Assembly: GCF_000208745.1 (NCBI RefSeq)
Contig: NC_030858.1
Span: forward strand, 24,883,522 to 24,947,521
DNA from: Theobroma cacao
Lineage: Eukaryota; Streptophyta; Magnoliopsida; Malvales; Malvaceae
DNA length: 64,000 nt
Direction: 5' to 3'
Shown piece after piece: positions 10,690-22,503 of this stretch (position 1 is the first letter of the stretch; every line of letters starts with the position of its first letter). The notes under the pieces are model-generated. The model was given only the letters and a program-made list of their open reading frames with translations. It ran no database searches and had not been told where the DNA came from. A program made the translations under genes and the position numbers.

Positions 10690-12300
10690 AAAATTTCACA
10701 AATTTTCTAAAACTCTTGTACATTAATCATTCTTAGATTTCTCCTAATTTCACAGAATCTTTCCTCATTCAGGGGCTTGGTGAATATATCAACTAATTGT
10801 TGTAAAGTGTTAACAAATTCAATCTTAATGTCTCCTTTCATCACATGGTCTTTAATAAAATGATGTCTAATTTTAATATGTTTAGTCCTATAGTGCTAGA
10901 CAGGATTTTTTGAGATGTTGATGGCACTTGTGTTATCACAAAATATTGGTACATTACACATTATTACTCCAAAGTCTTTTAATTGTTATTCAGCTTCAGC
11001 TGTGGAGAGTGCAATAGAATTCTGTTTCTTACTTGACCAAGACACAAGCATACTTCTTAGAAACTGACTAGTTCCACTAGTACTCTTTATATCCATTTTG
11101 CTTCTAGCAAAACCTGCATCTGAATATCCAATAAGACTAAAGGATGATTATCTAGGATACCATATTCCTAGAGTTGTGTATCTAAGAGGTATCTAAAGAT
11201 TCTTTTAACAACAATCAAGTGTGATTCTTTGGGTTGTCATTGAAACTGTGCACACAAGCATACACTGAATTGAATATCAGGCCTACTAGCTGTTAAATAA
11301 AGTAATGATGCAATCATACCTCTATAAAGCTTTTGATCAACACTTTTTCCTTTTTCATCAGCATCAAGTTTTGTGGATGGACTCATTAGTGTGCTAATTG
11401 ATTTCAGCTTCAGCATGTCAAACTTTTTTAACATGTCTTAAATGTATCTTTCTTGGCTAATGAAGATTCCATCCTCACTTTGTTTGATTTGAAGGCCAAG
11501 AAAGAATTTCAACTCACCCATCATGCTCATTTCAAATTCACCCTACATCTATTCAGCAAAGTTCTTGCACAAAGCCTCATTAGTAGCACCAAACACAATA
11601 TCATCCACATAGATTTGAACAACAATTAAATCATTCAAGCATTTTTTTAATAACAATGTTGTATCAATGTTTCCTCTAACATATCTTTTTTCAACTAAAA
11701 ACTTTAAAAGTCTCTCATACCAAGCTCTAGGAGCTTGTTTCAATCGATATAATGCCTTATTCAATTTAAAGGCATAATCAGGCTTTTCAAAGTCTTCAAA
11801 TCCAGGGGGTTGTTTGTCATAAACTTCCTCTTGGATAAAGCCATTTAAAAAAGCACTTTTCACATCCATTTGGAATAATTTGAAGTTCATGAAACATGCA
11901 AATGCTAACAACAATCTTATAGCTTTTATCTTAGCAATAGGGGCAAATGTTTCATCATAGTTAATGCCTTCCTCTTGATTATACCCTTGAGCCACTAGCC
12001 TAGCTTTATTCCTAATAATATTTCCTTGCTCATCTACCTTATTTCTAAACACCCATTTTGTGCCTACAATGGGATGATTTAATGGCCTAGAAACCAGTGT
12101 CCATACTTGGTTTCTCTCAAATTGATCAAACTCTTCTTCCATGGCCAAAATCCAGCTTTTTTCTTTTTCTGCCTCTTCAAAGCTTTTAGGCTCAATTTGT
12201 GAGATGAAAGTTGTGAATTCACATGTTTCTTTTGTTCCTCTTCTAGTTTTGACTCCTTGAGAAGTATCACTTATGATTTGCTCTTGTGGATGATCCTTGA
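10690..12300 (-). pseudogene. Copia reverse transcriptase and RNase H, decayed
   Basis: The longest piece, 11549-12148, reads WTLVSRPLNHPIVGTKWVFRNK, then LVAQGYNQEEGINYDETFAPIAK, FQMDVKSAFLNG, KALYRLKQAPRAWYERL and the YVDDIVFG catalytic motif near 11600. These are the hallmark blocks of Ty1/copia RT. Further down (11237-11434) is SPSTKLDADEKGKSVDQKLYRG with LYLTASRPDIQFSVCLCAQFQ. RNase H follows with LIGYSDAGFARSKMDIKSTSG and WSSKKQNSIALSTAEAE (about 11000-11120), where a stop replaces the next codon. Pol ends near 10690. The enzymes would convert element RNA to cDNA; stops and frameshifts prevent it. Confidence 0.85.
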
Positions 12301-13590
12301 TATACCTCTAGCTCTTTGAAAGATCATTGTGTTGATTTCAGTCCTTTACAAGGTTTCTAAGGGTGGAGGTTCTGTTTCTTTTCCTAAGGAATTTTCTTCA
12401 CTGTTTTTCTTGTCATTTAAGCTCATTTCTTCCATTTGTCTTTCAAGGTCATCCGTATCATCTTCGTTGGTAGGAATTTCCTTTTACAAAGCATTGGATT
12501 CATCAAAAACTACATTGATAGATTCCTCAACGGTTAAAGATCTTTTGTTAAAGACTCTATAAGCTTTTGAGTTCAATGCATATCCTAGAAATATAGCCTG
12601 ATCACTTTTAGCATCAAACTTTCATAGAGGATGTTTTCCATTATTCAACACAAAGCATTTACAGCTAAAGCTTCTAAGGTGAGAGATGTTTAGTTTTCTA
12701 CCTTTGTATAGTTCATATGGGGTTTTTGATATCATGGCCCTTATAGAGACTCTATTAAGGATGTAAGCTGTTGTGTTGACAGCTTCTGCTCAAAAGTACT
12801 TTGGTGGATTATTTGTACAAAGCATGGTTCGGGCCATTTCTTTCAAGGTTCAGTTTTTTCTTTCTACAACCCCATTTTGTTGAGGTGTTCTAGATGTTGA
12901 GAAATTATGATCTAATCCATTTTCATTACAAAAGTTTTCAAACTCATCTCCCTCAAATCCACCTCCATGATCACTTTTAATGCTTACTATGACAAGTCAT
13001 TTTTCATTTTCAACCTTTCTACAATGATTGATAAAAGCAGATAAAGCATCATTCTTATGAGCAAGAAAGTAGACCCAAGGATACCTAGAATACTCATCAA
13101 CTATCACAAAGCCATATGATTTACCTCCTAGGCTAGTTATGCTAATTGGTCAAATAAATCTATGTGCAGTAGTTTAAGAGGTCTAGAGGTGGAGACAACC
13201 TTCTTGGTTTTAAAAGATGTTCTAATTTGTTTACCTAGTTGGCATGCATCACAAATTTGATCATTCTCAAATTTAAGCTTAGGCAATCCTATAACTAGAT
13301 TTTTCCTTATCAATTTTGAGATGGTATGCATGCTCACATGTCCAAGTCTCATCTACCATAACCGGCCATTATTTTCAACATTTGCCACAAGACATGTCTC
13401 AAATTAATCTCAAGGTCTTCAAGAAATATAACATACATATTCTTAGTTCTTTTTCCTATGAATGAAACTTTGTTAGTACTTATGTCTATCACTTCACATT
13501 TATTTGAGTCGAGGCATACCTTAAAACCTTTATCACACAATTGGGTAATACTTAATAAATTGTGTTTCAATCTTTTAACCAGCAACACAT
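12300..13590 (-). pseudogene. Copia integrase with GAG-pre-integrase zinc region, decayed
   Basis: From 13588 down, the minus strand shows [23 protein letters not shown], then MRLGHVSMHTISKLIRKNLVIGLP and CDACQLGKQIRTSFK, forming the H-H-C-C zinc region of the pre-integrase domain. The core follows (GGKSYGFVIVDEYSRYPWVYFL, then SDHGGGFEGDEFENFC, then TPQQNGVVERKN), carrying the D, D and E positions. Downstream is the C-terminal SYKCF/FLGYA-like block (12560-12660). Several single stops interrupt it. It would have inserted cDNA into the chromosome. Confidence 0.8.
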
Positions 13591-13800
13591 GACTAATTTG
13601 AGTTTGAGAGTTCTTACCAACCGTTCCTATGCCATGAATTCTACCTTTTGAATCATCACCAAAGGATACAGTACCTCTTTTTTTCTTATCAAGCTAAGTA
13701 AACAGCATTTCATTTCTAGTCATGTGCTTTGAACAGCTACTATCCATATACCAAGGCTGCTTCTCCTTTAGTTGAGCTCTTGAACATGTGTCTTTTAGGT
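13590..13800 (-). pseudogene. Copia protease active-site region
   Basis: Minus-strand reading shows PWYMDSSCSKHMTRN (near 13740), the copia protease block usually written WYxDSGCSxHM. The glycine of the DSG triad is serine here, and a stop follows after MLFT. GTVSFGDDSKGRIHGIGTVG downstream is the usual next block. Confidence 0.75.
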
Positions 13801-13900
13801 TCGGCTCAACCTGCAAAACAAATTTTTAGTTTTTCTTAATAGGTACCCATACCTTAATGGGTCCTTGAAGGTTAGCTGCAATATAGGATCTTTTTGGAAC

Positions 13901-15456
13901 CTAAATCTTTCTTGTTTTCTGCATACTTCTTTTTCTATAGCAGTCATAGGACAAATGACCAATTCTATCACAAATATAACATCTAGATGATACCTTATCA
14001 GAATTTTTCTTGAAGTATGTATTTCTTCTTGAAGTTTCTTTTCTCATATTCTTAAGAGCAACATTTTCTTCAATTACTTTTTGTAAAGCTTCAGTTTTAT
14101 TTTTCAATTCCAATTTTAGAATTTCATAATCTATTTTTTAATGTTCTAGTTTTGTTTAAAAAATGTTTCTTTGTTCAAAAATAGAATTAAAGTCATGTCT
14201 AATATTTTCTAAATCTATCTCAAGAGATGCAGACTTTTTCTTTAAAATCTTGTATTTTGAAGCAAGTTTTTCAAATTCATCATAAAGACATTCATACTCT
14301 TCTTGAAGTTCATCAATAAAAATATCACAAGGAGTTGAAGATACCTCGGATTCATCATCCCTTGCCATCAAACATAAATGTGCTCTTTCTTCAGCTTTTT
14401 CTTATTCAGTATCAGAACTTGAAGTATCACTATCTAACTAAGTTACAGCCACCATTGCCTTCTTCGATATTTTGTTTTTCTTTTGTGTTTCTTCCTTCAG
14501 CAAGGGGCATTCTGACCTGAAGTGTACCAGTTTCTTGCATTCAAAGCATATAAGTTTTTTCTTCTTGTTGGACTTGTTCTTCTTTTTAGTTTTCCATAAA
14601 GAGCCTTGATCTCTTCTATACCCTCTCTTAGCCAATTTCTGGTTTCTTTGGCCCATAAGCTTTCTAAACCTTCTTGCAACCATAGCCAGTTCTTCATCAT
14701 CACACGATAGATTATCCAATTCTTCTTTAAGGATGCTCACTTTTAAGGCAATGCTTTTCTTCTTTTCTTTAACTTCTCTCTTGTCTTCTTCTTCCTCTTT
14801 CTTAAGTTCTAGCTCGTGAGTGAGAAAAGACCGCATATTTCATCAAGAGTTATAACATTTAAGTCCTTGGCTTCATGAATGGCAGTTACCTTTGGCTTCC
14901 AATTTTTGGGTAGGCTTCTAAGAAGTCTTTTGACAATATCATGTTTGGGAATTGGTTTGCCTAGTTGATTGAGTTTGTTTGTGATGTTTGTGAACCTATC
15001 TAGCATGTTGGTGATATCTTCACCAAGTTCCATCTTAAACATCTCATACTTATGGGTTAAGAGGGCTATTTTGAACTCCTTAACTTGTGAAGTCCTTTCA
15101 TGAATAATCCTAAGTTTGTTCCACACTTGTTTAGCTACGGTACAGCTTGACACTTTGTTGAATTTAGTGGGAGTTAAAGCACAATGCAGTGTATTGATTG
15201 CCTTAAAATTTGTTTGGACTCTTTTGGTTTCAGCTTCTGTCCATTCAGACCTTAGCTTAGGAATCATCTCATTGGTCACTACATTTAAGGTTGAGGGAAT
15301 GAAAGGTCCATCAGTAATGACATCCCACATCTCATAGTCTATTGCCCTTATATATATTGACATTCTAGTATTCCAATAGGGGTAATTTGAGCCATCAAAC
15401 AGAGGTGGTCTATTTATGGACTGTCCCTCAGCAACTATTGATTTTTGAAAAGCCAT
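13901..15456 (-). pseudogene. Sirevirus-type Gag, frameshifted
   Basis: The likely start is the ATG at 15456 (MAFQKSIVAEGQSINRPPLF), which begins the usual copia Gag N-terminal block FDGSNYPYWNTRMSIYI; a longer upstream frame runs into the LTR. The capsid part continues to about 14809, then shifts frame to MRSFLTHELELKKEEEE and a basic region with zinc knuckle CFECKKLVHFRSEC (C-X2-C-X4-H-X4-C kept). A coiled-coil acidic segment follows (14156-14371: DELQEEYECLYDEFEKLASK), then a second knuckle CYICDRIGHLSYDC (about 13940). Two knuckles and a coiled coil fit Sirevirus Gag. Frameshifts near 14830 and 14400 and an in-frame stop near 14440 break it. Confidence 0.8.
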
Positions 15457-15498
15457 TAGGATCTCCCTTAGGATGTTAAGCCTTGAGAAAGAGGGATA

Positions 15499-15511
15499 GG
15501 CTTTGATACCA
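15499..15511 (-). other. Primer-binding site of the Sirevirus-like element
   Basis: Minus strand TGGTATCAAAGCC resembles the complement of the initiator Met-tRNA 3' end (usual TGGTATCAGAGC). It lies about five bases past the 5' LTR end. Confidence 0.75.
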
Positions 15512-15516
15512 CTTAT

Positions 15517-16696
15517 TGGTCCCAAGTAAATATGCTAGAGGGGGTGAATAGCACTTTTTGCTCTCACTAAATTGACTTCTAATTTTGAGCAAGTAGAGAA
15601 TTAATAACAAGAAATCTAAAGCAAGATGAGGAAATAATTTAAGAAAGAAAGAAAATAAAAGCAAAAACAGAGTAAACAATGCACTAGAATTTAGAGTGGT
15701 TCGATCAAAGACCTACATCCACTACTGTGATTATTCAGCCAAGGATTTTCGAAATCAAATCACTAAAAAAGGTGAAATTCCCAAGCTTTTACAATGGCTT
15801 TTCACAAGCTCAGCCACAACCTTTAACAATAATTTTTCTTGGGATCAACCAAAATCCAAAACTAACTTTTCTAGGCTAAATTAGAACCTATACACCCAAT
15901 CAAGTAATCCAAGCTTGAATAAACCCCTTAGAGTGTCTCGCACACTCTAAGTAATAAAGAAGAATAGAAATAAAGGTGTACCAATGATCACTAACTTGAT
16001 CTAAGTGGTACAAAGTGAAGTGCTTAAATCTTTTAACAAGATAGGAGTGAAGTGCAGAAAGTATGTTGAAGGTTTTTGCAATTTTTGAGCTCTTTTTGAT
16101 CTTGGAAGCCTTGGATATGTTTCTTAGCCATTGGGAGTATCTTTTATACTTGGAAAATCAACTCTGTTGTATGTTTGACAGATTCTAATTGTTGAAAACA
16201 GTTTAGAGTTGGTTCTAGCCGTTAATCTATCTTCTAGATTCAAATTCAAATTTTCAAACAGAGAGCTCTTAGTCGACTAACATACTTCTTAGTCGATTAA
16301 GTTGGTTCTGTCTTCTAATCCCAGTTTTAGGCAGTAAGCTCTTAGTCGACTAATGATTCCTCTTAGTCGATTAAGTCAGTTCTGTTTCTGAACTCTACTT
16401 CTAGCAGTAAGCACTTAGTCAACTAACAATATCTCTTAGTCGATTAAGTTGGTTTTGTTTTTGAACTGGCCATCTTCACTTTTGAGTTTTGTTGACTTAC
16501 TCCCTTGATTATCTGACTAAGTGGCTTCTGTTTTGTGGCTCAAATGTAGCTCCTCATTCTTATGGAATTTGATATTCCCTTTTTAGTGATTGATTTATTA
16601 TTAGCATACATTTTTCATCCTGCACACTTAAGTAACAAAGTTAGACATAAATGAGTGGGAATGTTTTATTATCATCAAAAACTAATGGAGCCAACA
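15517..16696 (-). mobile_element. 5' LTR of the Sirevirus-like element, complete
   Basis: The minus strand begins TGTTGGCTCC at 16696 and ends near GGGACCA at 15517, about 1.18 kb. A CACCCCCTCTAGC block near the end is typical of copia LTR ends. The last 370 bases (15517-15889) have no counterpart in the 3' copy. Confidence 0.8.
16268..16460. repeat. TTAGTCGACTAA subrepeats in 5' LTR
   Basis: Same three-unit array as at 7336-7530, here with exact TTAGTCGACTAA in the first two units. Confidence 0.8.
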
Positions 16697-17020
16697 TTCT
16701 TTGAACTTCGACAAAGATTTCAACCACTTTCCGATCAAAACGAGATATGTGCAATGAAGGTCTGCATCTCAAGAGAACTGATTTGACAACTTTTCACCCT
16801 TTTTATTGCACACCTATAAAATCAGTAAATTAATCAATAATAACATATCTTAGGCACATAAACACCAATTTAAGCACAAAATTCACTAAGATTTGATTGA
16901 CTTACCTAACTAACTTAAAATAATTAAATAAAACTTACTAATTTATTTGCATTACTGCAAGAACTAAGCTAAACTTCTATCAAAATTAAGTCCAAATAAC
17001 TCTATCTGATAGAGTTATTA
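16697..17020 (-). mobile_element. Start of G2 5' LTR, interrupted by copia insertion
   Basis: The minus strand from 17020 begins TAATAACTCTATC and forms the same terminal inverted repeat (AATAACTCTAT...ATAGAGTTATT) as the LTRs starting at 44021 and 48474. Later blocks with ACTTAAATTAACTACT-like sequence are diverged. The LTR stops at the copia boundary 16697. At 17021 the RT of G1 begins, so G2 inserted into G1. Confidence 0.6.
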
Positions 17021-18268
17021 GGTGGTGAAAAAAAAGATCATTAAATGGTTGGATGCCGATATCATTTGCCCCATTTGGCATAGATCTTGGGTGAGCCCAA
17101 TTTAGTGTGTACCAAAGGAAAGTGGGATGACAGTGGTAGCCAACTCCAACAATAAGCTCATTCCCACAAGGACGTGACCAGTTGGAGGGTATGTATGAAT
17201 TATTGAAAGCTCAACAAAGCTACAAGGAAGGATCATTTTCCTCTACCCTTTATTGATCAGATGCTAGATAGATTAGCTTATAAGGAGTTTTATTGTTTCT
17301 TGGATGGATATTCTAGGTACAATCAAATAGTAATAGCTCATGATGATCAAGAAAAGAATGCTTTCACATGCCCTTATGGCACTTTTAGCTTTAGTTAGAT
17401 GACTTTCAAACTTTGCACTGCACTTGTTACTTTTCAAAGATGTATGACAGTAATCTTTTCAAATATGGTTAAGTAGTACCTTGTGGTATTTATGGATGAT
17501 TTTTTTGTGTTTGGTAATAATTTTGATGATTGCCTTTTGGATCTTGTTAAGGTCCTCTAAAGGAGTGAAGAGACTAACCTAGTACTGAATTGGGAGAAAT
17601 GCCACTCCATGGTGCAATAAAGCATTGTTCTAGGCCACAAGGTTTCAAGCAGAGGCTTAGAGGTGGACAAGGAAAAAATTGACACAATTGAGAAGTTTCC
17701 ATTGCCAACTTTAGTGAAAGGTATTATAAGTTTCTTAAGACATGTTGGCTTTTATAAGAGGTTTATTAAAGATTTTTCAAAAATTTCCAAACCCTTGTGC
17801 AACTTGTTGGAAAAAGATGTCTTTTTAAATTTGATGATGCATGTCATGCTGCATTTTAGAATTGAAAAAAAAAATTGGTATCTGCACCTATCTTGTAATC
17901 CCAAACTAGAGTTTTCCTTTTCAGTTGATGTGTAATGCTAATGACTATGTTGTAGGTGCAGTGTTAGGCTAAAGCAAATCAAAGATTTTTCATTCTATTT
18001 ATTATGGAAACAAGACATTAACTGAAACTCAGATGCACTACACCACCGCTGAAAAAGAATTGTTAGCTGTTATGTTTGCATTTGATAAGTTTTGTTCTTA
18101 CTTGGTTGCCACTAAAGTTGTTGTGTACACTAATCATTCTGCAATTAAGTATTTGAGAGCCAAAAAAGATGCCAAGCCAAGGTTGGTAAGATGGATCCTT
18201 TTACTACAAGAGTTTCATTTGGAAATTTGAGACAGAATAGGTATAGAGAACCAAGTAGTAGACCATCT
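17021..18268 (+). pseudogene. G1 (Athila/Tat-like Ty3) reverse transcriptase and RNase H
   Basis: Plus-strand reading runs from the RT palm: IIKWLDADIICPIWHRSWVS, FPLPFIDQMLDRLAYKEFYC, then FLDGYSRYNQIVIAHDDQEK and FTCPYGTFSF. The catalytic box is FMDDFFVFG near 17490. The connection region (17663-17935) has FLRHVGFYKRFIKDFSKISK. RNase H is 18033-18268 with [33 protein letters not shown] and [14 protein letters not shown]. Frameshifts and stops are frequent. The N-terminal finger is missing at 17021 because G2 inserted there, and the frame is cut at 18269 by the family C element and resumes at 25492. Confidence 0.85.
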
Positions 18269-18269
18269 A
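18265..18269. other. Target-site duplication, left copy (ATCTA)
   Basis: ATCTA directly precedes the TG of the family C element and is repeated at 25487-25491. Removing the element and one copy restores the G1 reading frame across the RNase H-integrase junction (DHLSRL). Confidence 0.95.
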
Positions 18270-18944
18270 TGTCAAGCCCGACCTTATAAAGTACTTGCCA
18301 TATCCTTCATGTGATTGACAATATGCTTGCATACTTGGAAAGCCCCGAAAAATTGTCAAAAGTCGATATTGTACCAAATGGTACTATTACGTTGAATTAA
18401 GCCTCGAACTAGTCTAAATAGAGATCTTAAGATGAAATTGAGAATTTTAAAACCCCAGAATGACTTAAAATGATGATTTGGAGTTCAAGGGCTGAATTGG
18501 AGTCAATTTGGAATTTTCATGTTTTCAAAATATATATGTACCTCAATTGGAGAGGCGCGTAGGGTAACTCTCGAAATCAAACTTTACATTTCACTTCACG
18601 CCAAACCACCACGTGAGGGTGAACTCGACCAAAGCCAAGGAACGGCTACGTTTTCAAAATAAAAACATGATTTATGCGTACATAACTTTTTAACAGCCTT
18701 GGCAGACTCAGTTTGGGATAGCCCTCGACCAAGGTATCCCTGATGACTGAGTATGATAATGATTTTGGCACGAGCCAAAGTTTTAAAAAATTCATAAGCC
18801 ATGTTAATTACTCGATTTTATATGAATTGATTTTATTTGGTTGAAACAAGTTGAAAGGTGATGAATTTCAGTATGTTAAACTGTTTTATCTGTCTCCATT
18901 TACTCGACTTTAGATGGTTTAGATGGTATCTGTTTACTCACTGG
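18270..18944 (+). mobile_element. Left LTR of the family C element, internally deleted
   Basis: 18270-18531 matches 22504-22765, then jumps to the equivalent of about 24415 and runs with it to 18944 (equivalent 24833). About 1.65 kb of LTR middle and 0.65 kb of LTR end, plus any primer-binding site, are missing. Confidence 0.85.
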
Positions 18945-18978
18945 ATAGATACATCTGCATATAGAAACCAACCTGTCC

Positions 18979-19350
18979 TTGTGGGATATAAATGATCAAG
19001 AAATTACCATTTGGTTACGTATAGGTTGTGGTGCACGGATTGCACTTACTAGTGATTCCGATACCATTTGGTTGCCTAAGAAAGACAGTGATTCCGATAC
19101 CTCACATCGTACTAGTGAGGGATCAATAAATTCCATTGCTGAAAGTCGATGTCATTCTGAACCCAGTAATCTAGAAAGATATCCGTTTAGAGTTCCTATT
19201 AATTGGACTCCATCAAATTTGAGAGCAAAGGTTCGGATAAAAGAAAGCACTAATACTAGTGAGATTGATGAAAGTGTTGATAGTAACGACGTTAATGAAG
19301 GCATAAGAAATTTTGTCTTGAAAGAAATTGAGGAATGTAGGAAAATCTAA
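18979..19350 (+). pseudogene. Charged ORF in family C interior, possible gag remnant
   Basis: A 123-codon frame starts MWDINDQEITIWLRIGCGAR and is rich in serine, aspartate and glutamate (SDSDTIWLPKKDSDSDTS, then NTSEIDESVDSNDVNEG). After one stop it carries on as QARIEEQKKNRKLQENPKKD to about 19440. I recognise no domain. The acidic-then-basic composition and the position after the 5' LTR would suit the C-terminal part of a Gag, but this is inference. It is the only plausible coding remnant in this element. Confidence 0.35.
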
Positions 19351-19439
19351 CAGGCTCGAATTGAAGAACAAAAAAAAAATAGAAAGCTCCAAGAGAATCC
19401 GAAAAAGGATCATGGTGATGATGACCCTAAAGATACTTA

Positions 19440-22400
19440 GTGTTTTGTTGAAGTTATACTACTTTAACTCTAGATAGATGTAGTATAAAGGAAATAGTAA
19501 CTACCTATATAAAGGAATTAAGAGTTGACTTTTATTTTATATAATGTGAATGAAATAATTGTTTAAATGACTGGATATATGTATATGGGAACGTTTTTTG
19601 GTAGGACAGAAGTGGATTAGTGGTATAATCATTGAGGAGGGGTATTCACCTTAGTGGTGTGATTAGTTGCCTTATATAATTACTGAAAATTGACATAGAA
19701 ATTCATCAATGGTACGGGCAACTACAATACCTGATAAGTGACTTCAAAATTTCTTATGGAAAAGGTGAAATTTGAAATTTCAGTTGCAGCTACAAATTTG
19801 AAAGGATATAAGTGACGCTTATAATGGATTTTTGATTCTATGAGGATTATGAATATAAGTGTAAAGAAAGATGAAAGTATGAGATATCGATGCGGAATAT
19901 CAATGTTAAGTGATGAAGTATGAATAACGAATTACAAGTGTGGTATGGTAAATGAGTTAATGTAAAGTGTTGCTATGAGAATTTATAATTCTTGTCTCGA
20001 CTCAGTTGAATAAAAAGGGCTTAGTAACAACACAAGGTCGATTATGTGGATATAAAGAGAAATTAGTCTGAAGGCATTTGAAAACAGAGACATGTATACA
20101 TAATGAGGAATATGGACATTTGAATGTGCATGTATACGTATATGTGGAGATTAATGTTCCGATCGCAAATTTACGATAAAAAGATAGTTTTGAAAATTAT
20201 GATTTCCATGATCATGAATTATATGGAGATTATCAATATGTAGGCATACACTTGGAGTTATACATCTTGTGATCCCTATGCATCATATGGAAGGAGATAT
20301 TCCATAGGGGAGCTTACCCTAATTTATGGTTACATGACAATAGGTTTGACATGAAATTGAGAGTGCCTTGGCATAAATGTAGAATGTAGTGTGAAAGGTT
20401 AAAAAGCCACATATACTGTAACAAAGCCAATAACATGAAGGAGGGGGAGATATGGATGTTGATAGGCTGAGCATAAGGACTTAAGGATAATTAATGCAAT
20501 TATATTAAGGTAGATGGTATGATCCGAATTAAGAACATGGACGCCTTGGGAGATTTTGAAATAATGTCCAGTGGGATTAGTGAGCTAAAGTGTTATCAGG
20601 CATGCAATGAACGACTAAAGTTATGAGTGACTTTAAAGATAAACCTTGGATTGTTTAAGTTCTTAATGGAACTTTATTAAAAGAAGTGTATGGAAAAGCA
20701 TAAGAGAATATATTAGTTTGACTTACTATAAGAGGTCAAAAGTTGGATGGCCGTGAGTGGCTTGTAAGTAACCTAGGAATGTAAAGGTAAGTGTGCAAGG
20801 GAGCTATGATCGACAGATAAGGGTAGAACTTTAATGATGAGACAATGTTCGCTGCGTTAGACCTTGAACTATAACATATGGATATGTATCCACCTTATGA
20901 ATACTCTGATCTGATAAATTCAAAAGACTTTTTGCAATGAGAAAACATTAAAGCTTAAGGAGCAAATGGCTATACAGTCAAGTTAGACTCATGACTGACA
21001 TGTCACATAAGTATGAGGATGGGATACAAGCATAAGTATACTTGGAAATACTAGTTTGAGGCAATGATTATCCTATTGTTTTATGGACCCGATGAGGTTC
21101 TGGTCTCGACATAATTGTAGACAAAAAACATAAATTGTGAAATGTACTTCCCCACAAGTTTCAATTTATTTTTAAGTAATTATCAAGGCAAAGTACTTGA
21201 TAATGGTAGGCAAAGGTTGAATTGTGTTCTGAATGTTTAGAAAATGAAGGTGATATGGTTTGATTAAATGACACTATTATGTGTAAGGGAATAGAAATAC
21301 TCTACAGGGACTGTAAAGATCTACTTAGAAAAGAAATGATGATTCGAAAAATCAAGTACTCATGTACAAGTAAGGGTTTGGTGATGAGATATGACATAGG
21401 GTTGAATTACTCCAATATGAACTTTGACTATAAAAATTTGATTTATATAATACGTGTTGTTTAGGGATGATGCCAACTACTGGTTAACTCTCATATGAGA
21501 ATGGAATATGTGCAATCAAATTCATGTAATCGAAAGTGTGAAATTTTGCCTTGATTGGCATAAGCCCATGACTCAAAATGGATGATTATGGATTTAATCT
21601 TCTAAGGTAAAAAGGGTTGAAGGAAGTTGATACCAGAAATATTTTGATAAATGATACTTTGATTTTAAAGTGTAATTGAGGGGAGATAAATGTTTATTTT
21701 CATTTTCAGATTGATAAACTAATAAAGCCATGAGATCTAGTATTTGGAGTAAAATTTGAGGAATCATAAGTTAGATATGTTTGTATGTGACGTATAACTA
21801 ACAAGTTGGTTATGACCCAGGAATTATAAAGATTGATTAAGTCCATAAGGATACATCCAAAAGTAAGTTTATTTATTTACATATATCGTGGTAATAGAAG
21901 AGATCTACTTAATAAGTACTTGATCATGAAAGTATTGGAGTTTTCTTTTTGAGAATATGGTTACTAATGGTTATCAAATTTGAATTATCTGTGATGTTAA
22001 ATATATATAAGGATAAATAAAGAGTGTTTGATCCTTATGTATTATGAAATGCTTGAATAGGAATTGTAGTGCACACCCGTTTAGGAGAAAAATTGATTTG
22101 GAAGTAGTTATAATATGGAAAGAGTATTCTGAAGTGGGAATTATTGATTGTTGACAAGTGATAAAGGTAGCGTAACGATAAGAAATCCCATTAGAGGCTG
22201 AGTTGCGTGGACATAAGAGACTTTGGGAGATAGTTAAGGAAATGGTATCAAGGAAATGTAATCTATAGTGCGATTAAGCCGTATGCGATGGACTAATATG
22301 ATTAAGAAGATTGAAGCTACATAAATGTGAGGTAAACATAAATATGAGGATACGTACAAGAATGAAAAAGTATTGTGGATGAATGCTCGAATGGAAGAGA

Positions 22401-22503
22401 TGACATGGGAAATTGAACATCAGATGAGAAGACAATACCTCACTTTTTCTCTAAGTTCAATAAATGAAATTTTGAGATCAAAATTTTATTTTAAAGGGGG
22501 TAG
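19440..22503 (+). other. Non-coding interior of the family C element
   Basis: Roughly 3 kb of AT-rich, stop-dense sequence in all frames. I could not recognise RT, integrase or RNase H motifs on either strand. It ends in a purine-rich AAAGGGGGTAG abutting the right LTR. It may be a decayed pol beyond recognition by eye or the filler of a non-autonomous element. Confidence 0.45.

Larger units (their letters stand above)
6955..16696 (-). mobile_element. Sirevirus-like Ty1/copia retrotransposon, 9.7 kb, 3' LTR truncated
   Basis: Minus-strand order: 5' LTR (15517-16696), primer-binding site, gag, protease, integrase, RT, RNase H, an extra ORF, polypurine tract, 3' LTR (6955-7763). The order PR-INT-RT-RH defines copia. 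The two-knuckle Gag with a coiled-coil region and the long extra ORF after pol are features of the Sirevirus (SIRE/Maximus) lineage. All reading frames are broken. The 3' LTR lacks the roughly 370 bases that end the 5' LTR, and no target duplication remains. It sits inside G2, next to its 5' LTR at 16697. Confidence 0.85.
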
